A stretch of 22,554 nt of DNA from Lachnospiraceae bacterium UBA4260 (GTDB taxonomy: Bacteria; Bacillota; Clostridia; Lachnospirales; Lachnospiraceae), in the NCBI GenBank assembly GCA_002395235.1, contig DGWK01000030.1:84371-106924 (forward strand), given 5' to 3'. The translations under genes were made by a program, and so were the position numbers. The notes under the pieces were generated by a model that was given only the letters and a program-made list of their open reading frames with translations, made no database searches and was not told the origin of the DNA. Below, in pieces: positions 18,458 to 22,554 of the stretch (positions are counted from its first letter, which is position 1; each line of letters opens with the position of its first letter).

Positions 18458-19345
18458 TCAAAGAACCGCCCCTTCTCCGTACCTGACCGGCCTTTCGTCC
18501 AGCCTGTTCGCCAGCTGTTCTCTTCTTCTCCTGATCATCTCCAGCATTGCTTCCTTATCTTCAGGAAGATTCCCCTGCATTACCACAATGTTTGACGGAT
18601 GGAGCCCAAAGAAATAGCAGTCTGTAAGGTCCAAAAGCTTCAGGAGCTCCTCTTCCTCATCAAGGTATTCTTCAAATGTGCTCTCCACAAACCTCCCCGC
18701 CTGCATGTCCTCATACAGCGGACAACCGGGATCAGAGTGGATCGTTCCGGTAAAGATCAGGTAAGGATTTGTTTCGTTCAGGAGCGCCGCTGTTGCTGCG
18801 GCGTTCTCATGACGAAGTGCTGCACCGGCACTGCCGAGAATGATGTTGGCGCCGTAATCGATTCCCGCCGCCCTCAGCCTCTTCAGTTCATATACGGCCT
18901 GCTCAGCCGTATATCCCTTGTTCATGTAGGTGAGCGCTTCGTCCAACCCGCTTTCCACCCCAATATTGAGCTCGTTGATCCCAAGCATCCGCAAACGCTT
19001 CAGCTCCTCATCTGTTTTGCCAATCACATTTTTGATGGAGGCATACATGGCGATGGTCTCTACCTTCGGCAAGTATTCGTGTATCATGACCGCGATCTGT
19101 TCCAGCCGGTCTGCCGAAAGTGCAAAAGGATCCCCATTTTCCAGGAACACCCTTGTAACACCCGGCACATATTCCCTTGCCTCTTCCAGGTCCTGTTCTA
19201 TCTGCTCCATCGGCTCTATTCTGAACTGCTCATCGCGGTACATCGTACAGAAGGAACATCTGTTGTGGGAACACCCGGTCGTCACCTGCAGAAGGAGCGA
19301 CCGTGCCTCAAAAGGCGGTCTGTATATTGTTCCTGTATAATGCAT
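18458..19345 (-). CDS. Radical SAM protein with CX4CX2C cluster motif
   Basis: A 295-residue radical SAM enzyme. The [4Fe-4S]-binding cysteines are C25, C30 and C33 (GCSHNRCSFCTMY), spaced CX4CX2C rather than the classic CX3CX2C; this spacing occurs in the COG1032-like branch. Further support: RVFLENGDPFAL (family ENGD/GG motif), NELNIGVESGLDEAL and GANIILG. No B12-binding or methylthiotransferase domain. Substrate unknown. GGAGGCAGGAGT precedes the ATG. It is the last gene of a leftward run GNAT-VOC-radical SAM with gaps of 36 and 15 bp, and is closed by its own terminator. Confidence 0.88.
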   Translation of the reverse strand: MHYTGTIYRPPFEARSLLLQVTTGCSHNRCSFCTMYRDEQFRIEPMEQIEQDLEEAREYVPGVTRVFLENGDPFALSADRLEQIAVMIHEYLPKVETIAMYASIKNVIGKTDEELKRLRMLGINELNIGVESGLDEALTYMNKGYTAEQAVYELKRLRAAGIDYGANIILGSAGAALRHENAAATAALLNETNPYLIFTGTIHSDPGCPLYEDMQAGRFVESTFEEYLDEEEELLKLLDLTDCYFFGLHPSNIVVMQGNLPEDKEAMLEMIRRRREQLANRLDERPVRYGEGAVL

Positions 19346-19360
19346 ACTCCTGCCTCCGTT

Positions 19361-19711
19361 TTACATGAACTGCACGGTCACGCCGGCCGGATCCTTCACA
19401 AAGAAGAATCTGACATACGGTGCCGGGCTCTCAATCGGAGAGACCTCCATCCCCAGTGCAATCAGTTTCTCCCGCATCCTGCCTGCATCACCGCAGTCAA
19501 ATCCGATCGAGAGAAGCTTGTTCCCAGCATCGTCGCCGTCCGGAGTGTTAATGATCTCAATGCAGGTATCGCCCTCGCTGTCCGCAAGAAACACGATGCC
19601 GCGGCTCTTCTCTCTCAGATCGCGCACAATCTTCAGCCCGACAATCTCTTTGTAAAACGCAAGCTCTTCTTCGAACTTGTTAGTCCTGATCGTTACCTGG
19701 AGCATCTTCAT
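19361..19711 (-). CDS. VOC-superfamily (glyoxalase-like) protein
   Basis: A 116-residue single-chain vicinal-oxygen-chelate protein with two beta-alpha-beta-beta-beta modules: LQVTIRTNKFEEELAFYKEI (4-23), IVFLADSEGDTCIEII, then LLSIGFDCGDAGRMREKLIA and FFFVKDPAGVTVQF. The metal-ligand positions are mostly changed (T7 or Q5 where His is usual, Q114 where Glu is usual; E52 remains), so catalysis is doubtful and binding is more likely. Start at 19711 is favoured by GAGGAAAAGCAG; an ATG at 19732 would add seven residues. Likely operonic with the radical SAM gene. Confidence 0.8.
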   Translation of the reverse strand: MKMLQVTIRTNKFEEELAFYKEIVGLKIVRDLREKSRGIVFLADSEGDTCIEIINTPDGDDAGNKLLSIGFDCGDAGRMREKLIALGMEVSPIESPAPYVRFFFVKDPAGVTVQFM

Positions 19712-19747
19712 CTGCTTTTCCTCCCCATTCATTAGTACATCGACTTT

Positions 19748-20083
19748 TCACCTCTTTAGCCCGCACGCGGGGCCGGCCAGCATTTCCGCCTTTTGTCTTT
19801 CCATATCAGGGTCTTCCAGTACATCTGCATATTCCGGGTGCTTAGCGAACCATCGGATCGAATAGGAACAGGATAGTTCGGCTTTAAATCCTTTTTCACG
19901 CAGCCTTTCCGCCACAGCCTGTGTGATCTTCCCGGCGATTCCCTGACCACCCAATGAGGGATCCACTTCAGTATGCATGAGGTTCACCACGCCCGGTCTG
20001 ACTTCCGGGTGGTCCAGCAGGGCGATCTGTTTCCCGCTTTCATCTTCCAACCAGGTTTTCTTTTCATCAGATTTGAATTCCAT
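19748..20083 (-). CDS. GNAT-like N-acetyltransferase (YjdJ/COG2388 type)
   Basis: A 111-residue short acetyltransferase-like protein. The acetyl-CoA loop region reads LMHTEVDPSLGGQGIAGKIT, followed by AVAERLREKGFKAELSCSYS and a terminal KHPEYADV, the hallmark order of the small COG2388 group. Protein substrate unknown. Start taken at 20083 with AAAGGAAACGC upstream; ATG at 20104 is in frame but lacks a good site and lies in a palindrome fragment. First gene of a probable three-gene operon with the VOC and radical SAM genes. Confidence 0.82.
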   Translation of the reverse strand: MEFKSDEKKTWLEDESGKQIALLDHPEVRPGVVNLMHTEVDPSLGGQGIAGKITQAVAERLREKGFKAELSCSYSIRWFAKHPEYADVLEDPDMERQKAEMLAGPACGLKR

Positions 20084-20101
20084 ATGCGTTTCCTTTCCAG
20101 G

Positions 20102-20130
20102 CAACAGGGACCGTCCCCAGTGACCTTTGT
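20102..20130. repeat. Fragment of a REP-like palindrome
   Basis: GGGACCGTCCCC followed by AGTGACCTTTGTC resembles the GGGGAC ... GTCCCC centre and GTGACA end of the repeat family, in rearranged order. It lies between the GNAT and rhodanese genes. Weak evidence. Confidence 0.3.
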
Positions 20131-20131
20131 C

Positions 20132-20908
20132 TTAATCTGTCTCTAATACACGCTCATCGCCATCCATCAGGTCTTCCAGCAGATTTCGGAGAGCTCCCAG
20201 GCCTTCGACATGATATCTCTCTTTACCATCTTTCACCCAGTTGTACTCTTCAAATTCCAGCCTCATCGTCGTTCCGTCATCAAAACTGAAAGTGAGAATG
20301 TCCGTGTATTCTTCTACAGCATAATCGACGGGATCTTCTACAGTAATGCCTTTGATCGCGTCAACGATCGCTGCGATTTGTTCAGGATCATCTGTTTCCG
20401 CATGGGCGCTGTACTCCCACATTCGGTCATAGCGGAGATGACTCGGCATATCTGTGCGTGTCCATATTCCTCCTGCCCTGTCTGCCATAGGTTCATTTTC
20501 TTCTGTCACAATCTCCCCTGTCCAATCTATAATGCCGCCGAATTCGTAGATTCTGGTATAGCCCATATCAAAGAGTTTCTGGGCAGCCTGTTTGCTCCGA
20601 TTGCCGCTCCGGCAGTAGATCAGAATAATCTGGTCAAGATCAGGCAGCTCTGCCGGCCTCTCCGCCCCGATGCTCTCGTTCGGGATCAGTATCGCTCCGG
20701 GAATGTGACCGGCGTCATATTCATCCTGCCTTCGCACATCCACGATGATATGTCCGTCATCTTTTTCCATCATCTGTTTCGCTTCTTCCTGTGAGATCTG
20801 GCTATAGCTTCTGACCATGTCGTCCCCGTCCATGACATGGTCTTTCGGGGAGCAGCCTGTCAGTTGGAGGCAAAAAGCTGTTATAAGCAAAATGGCTATT
20901 CTTCTCAT
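20132..20908 (-). CDS. Rhodanese-domain lipoprotein
   Basis: A 258-residue predicted lipoprotein. Start MRRIAILLITAFCLQLTGC places the lipobox LTGC with C19; AGTGAGGA lies upstream of the ATG at 20908 (an ATG at 20974 would bury the signal). Residues ~35-135 are a rhodanese domain: IIVDVRRQDEYDAGHIPGAI and the active-site loop YCRSGNRS with C99, which would carry persulfide. Residues ~145-258 form an extra domain of unknown type (DRMWEYSAHAETDDPEQIAA, ILTFSFDDGTTMRLEFEEYN) that looks like a small secreted beta domain. It probably acts outside the membrane in sulfur or thiol handling; partner unknown. Confidence 0.85.
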   Translation of the reverse strand: MRRIAILLITAFCLQLTGCSPKDHVMDGDDMVRSYSQISQEEAKQMMEKDDGHIIVDVRRQDEYDAGHIPGAILIPNESIGAERPAELPDLDQIILIYCRSGNRSKQAAQKLFDMGYTRIYEFGGIIDWTGEIVTEENEPMADRAGGIWTRTDMPSHLRYDRMWEYSAHAETDDPEQIAAIVDAIKGITVEDPVDYAVEEYTDILTFSFDDGTTMRLEFEEYNWVKDGKERYHVEGLGALRNLLEDLMDGDERVLETD

Positions 20909-20972
20909 GTTAGTCCTCACTTTCGGATGACCTGTTTTTATTATTGTATCATGCACCACCCCCATTACAACC

Positions 20973-21001
20973 AAAAAGAGGCACCCATCAACGAGTGCCT
21001 C
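20973..21001 (-). terminator. Intrinsic terminator after the DUF2200 gene
   Basis: On the minus strand GAGGCAC (20995-21001) pairs with GTGCCTC (20978-20984), loop 10 nt, followed by TTTTTGG. It lies 27 bp past the DUF2200 stop. Confidence 0.85.
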
Positions 21002-21028
21002 AACGCTCTTGCGAAGACCATATTCTGT

Positions 21029-21364
21029 CTACCTTTTTATCTTCTCTATCGGCTTTCCTTCCGCCAGTTCATCGACCAGTTTGTCAAGCTGCCTGACCTT
21101 TTTCATCGCCGGGTCCTCAATTGTCTCCACCTGCACGCCGCAGATCTTGCCGGTGATAAGCTCGGCATGGGGATTCCATGACGGTGCCCCCTCTATGAAC
21201 TCGCCATATGTCTTCCCGTCCAGCTCTTCAAGGTCAGAATATCCGGTAAGCCATCGTGTGATCTCATCTACTTCGGCTTTTGTTCTTCCCTTCTTTTCCG
21301 CTTTGTTTATAAGGGCTTCGTAGACTTTTGGAAACGGCATATCGAATATATTTGTTCTTGGCAT
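21029..21364 (-). CDS. DUF2200 family protein
   Basis: A 111-residue protein matching DUF2200 throughout: FPKVYEALINKAEKKGRTKA, VDEITRWLTGYSDLEEL, NPHAELITGKICGVQVE and the C-terminal RQLDKLVDELAEGKPIEKI. Full length for the family. The biochemical role is unknown. GGAGG lies nine bases before the ATG. Single gene with its own terminator. Confidence 0.9.
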   Translation of the reverse strand: MPRTNIFDMPFPKVYEALINKAEKKGRTKAEVDEITRWLTGYSDLEELDGKTYGEFIEGAPSWNPHAELITGKICGVQVETIEDPAMKKVRQLDKLVDELAEGKPIEKIKR

Positions 21365-21423
21365 CGGGTTGTCCTCCTTTTTATAGATGTGTCTTCACAG
21401 AGATGAAAGAACAGATCTCCATC

Positions 21424-22107
21424 CTATTTGATATGAGCATCCCTCTGCTCCAGCCACGTTTTCTTTGTATTCTTCGTGTACTCGATCAGCTCATCATTTT
21501 TGCTTTCCTTTAGGATCTTGTCCAACCATTTGATCCCTTCATCAGGATCTCCTGCAATTACACTATAGAGTTCGTCTATATAATCCGCATCTTCTCCTTC
21601 CGCTTCTTCCAGAAGTTTCATTGCAAGTGCCGTCGATTTGTCATATCCCTCACACTGCTGGTACATATATACCATAGTTTCTTTTGTTTGCTTATCATTA
21701 GGATCTAATTCTATAGTTTTTTCATACCACGGTATCGCCATTTTGTACTGGAATAAGTTTTGCAGACAAGCCGCAATGTTATAGGCATTATCTGCCGACT
21801 GGTCATACGCATATTTTCTGTACGCATACGGGAGGAATTCCATGAAGTCATCGTCGTCCATTTCTTTAACAAGACTCTCCTCCTCTTTTGTCAGAGGCTT
21901 CAATGGCTCAGGCTGCATGAACCTTTCTGGCAAAACATTGAACCTTTTGTCACGATTGTCTTCGATAAACTCCATAACAGCCGGGATAATATTCTCTCTG
22001 GCATATTTTGATTCTGCGAACCAGTAATTCTGCTGGCCAAATCCTGTTCCTGCTCCCGTTTTGCCTGCACGTCCGATCTCAATCGAATCGTAGCAGCTCA
22101 CATTCAT
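21424..22107 (-). CDS. TPR-like repeat protein
   Basis: A 227-residue soluble protein. The middle region YDQSADNAYNIAACLQNLFQ, YKMAIPWYEKTIELDPNDKQ and ETMVYMYQQCEGYDKSTALA shows tetratricopeptide-like helical pairs (the IELDPND signature at about residue 137), with a third pair DELYSVIAGDPDEGIKWLDK. The N-terminal 70 residues are of another type (GFGQQNYWFAESKYARENII) and may be a short capping or recognition segment. Role inferred only as protein-protein interaction. GGAGGAGACGTGGG precedes the ATG. Confidence 0.72.
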   Translation of the reverse strand: MNVSCYDSIEIGRAGKTGAGTGFGQQNYWFAESKYARENIIPAVMEFIEDNRDKRFNVLPERFMQPEPLKPLTKEEESLVKEMDDDDFMEFLPYAYRKYAYDQSADNAYNIAACLQNLFQYKMAIPWYEKTIELDPNDKQTKETMVYMYQQCEGYDKSTALAMKLLEEAEGEDADYIDELYSVIAGDPDEGIKWLDKILKESKNDELIEYTKNTKKTWLEQRDAHIK

Positions 22108-22211
22108 CCCACGTCTCCTCCAAGTATGATCATTTTTACTTCTCTGCCGGTACCAGCTCTCTTTCTTTATATCACAACTCTAGCACATACTTTTTCTAGC
22201 GAGTAGCCCAA

Positions 22212-22234
22212 AAAATCCAATGTGATTGGATTTT
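22212..22234. terminator. Hairpin upstream of the TPR gene
   Basis: AAAATCCAAT (22212-22221) and ATTGGATTTT (22225-22234) form a perfect 10-bp stem around GTG. It could be a weak bidirectional terminator or an operator for the leftward gene starting at 22107. Confidence 0.4.
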
Positions 22235-22261
22235 ACTTTTATAAGAGTATACTTATCTGCA

Positions 22262-22290
22262 TAAAAAATCCCGGCGTCAAGCCGGGATTT
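22262..22290 (-). terminator. Intrinsic terminator
   Basis: On the minus strand AAATCCCGGC and GCCGGGATTT form a perfect 10-bp stem around TTGAC, followed by a T-run (TTTTTTAT with the stem). It is the second terminator left of the right-edge gene. Confidence 0.8.
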
Positions 22291-22364
22291 CATAGTAAAG
22301 TATTATCGTTTTTCACATTGTACAGGTTACACCTTAAGGAACTTCTCTGCATTCCGCCAACGAC

Positions 22365-22411
22365 AAAAGCTCCTGCCGCTGCATCACCCTCGCAGCGACA
22401 GGAGCTTTTTT
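22365..22411. terminator. Strong bidirectional terminator
   Basis: AAAAGCTCCTG plus CGCTGC (22365-22382) pair with 22392-22409 with a single C/A mismatch: 17 pairs around a 9-nt loop, with T-runs on both strands. It lies 19 bp beyond the stop of the right-edge gene. Confidence 0.85.
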
Positions 22412-22429
22412 CCGGCCATGTAAGCATGG

Positions 22430-22554
22430 TCAGCCGGCAATAACAGGATCCTTCCGGTAGCCGCAGAGAAGGAACATGGGCTTAATGGCCGTGATCTCAT
22501 CGTATTCCTTCTGCGACACAGTGACATCAGAGTTGATGGCCTGCAGGTCATTTT
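22430..22554 (-). CDS. 3' end of an unknown protein (runs off the window)
   Basis: The minus frame is open from the right edge to TGA at 22430-22432, giving 40 residues: NDLQAINSDVTVSQKEYDEI then TAIKPMFLLCGYRKDPVIAG. The strong terminator directly after it supports a real gene end. Too short to recognise; no family assigned. Confidence 0.55.
   Translation of the reverse strand, partial: NDLQAINSDVTVSQKEYDEITAIKPMFLLCGYRKDPVIAG

Overview
The window looks like a chromosomal segment of a Clostridia-class Bacillota, most likely Lachnospiraceae-like. The reasons are strong AGGAGG-type ribosome binding sites, many small clostridial families (DUF2200, short deformylase-like protein, UMF1 transporter), lipoproteins with LxGC boxes, and dispersed palindromes of the type common in gut Clostridia. 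No taxonomic marker such as rRNA is present, so this is inference. Base composition is mosaic: the left 3.5 kb is GC-rich, while the TIR gene (8.5-10 kb) is clearly AT-rich.

Layout. 1-3.5 kb: glycerophosphodiester phosphodiesterase, a UMF1-type MFS transporter, and a D-2-hydroxyacid dehydrogenase. 3.5-8.3 kb: two lipoproteins (a PQQ-like repeat protein and an alpha/beta hydrolase), a four-helix membrane protein, two small conserved proteins, a HIRAN-domain protein, and several short tandem or palindromic repeat families between them. 8.4-10.1 kb: an AT-rich gene for a TIR protein whose N-terminus closely resembles the NAD-cleaving TIR domain of animal SARM1, fused to a C-terminal half I do not recognise. 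10.1-14.6 kb: nitroreductase, an M20 amidohydrolase carrying an 8-residue tandem repeat, an unknown protein boxed between two near-identical palindromes, a translationally coupled HTH/HipA-like kinase pair, and a deformylase-like protein lacking the usual active-site Gln.

15.3-17.4 kb is the most striking part. It is a leftward array of 21 tRNA or tRNA-like genes (14 amino-acid identities, none with an encoded CCA). Several are structurally abnormal: two carry the same ~40-nt hairpin insertion at the D-arm/anticodon-arm junction, one has a 19-nt perfect hairpin in the D-loop, one has a 19-nt perfect hairpin replacing the 5' side of the T-stem, and one appears to lack the T-arm. A 45-codon ORF followed by a terminator is embedded in the array. 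An HTH regulator gene and small ORFs lie just upstream on the same strand.

18.4-22.5 kb: a leftward GNAT / VOC / radical-SAM run, a rhodanese lipoprotein, a DUF2200 protein, a TPR-like protein, and the 3' end of an unknown gene at the right edge. At least three dispersed repeat families recur through the window: a TGTGTCACGGGGACG palindrome, a 50-bp palindrome with compensatory arm changes, and a CCCTTCTTCGGTGGA palindrome. No transposase, integrase, rRNA or CRISPR array was seen.
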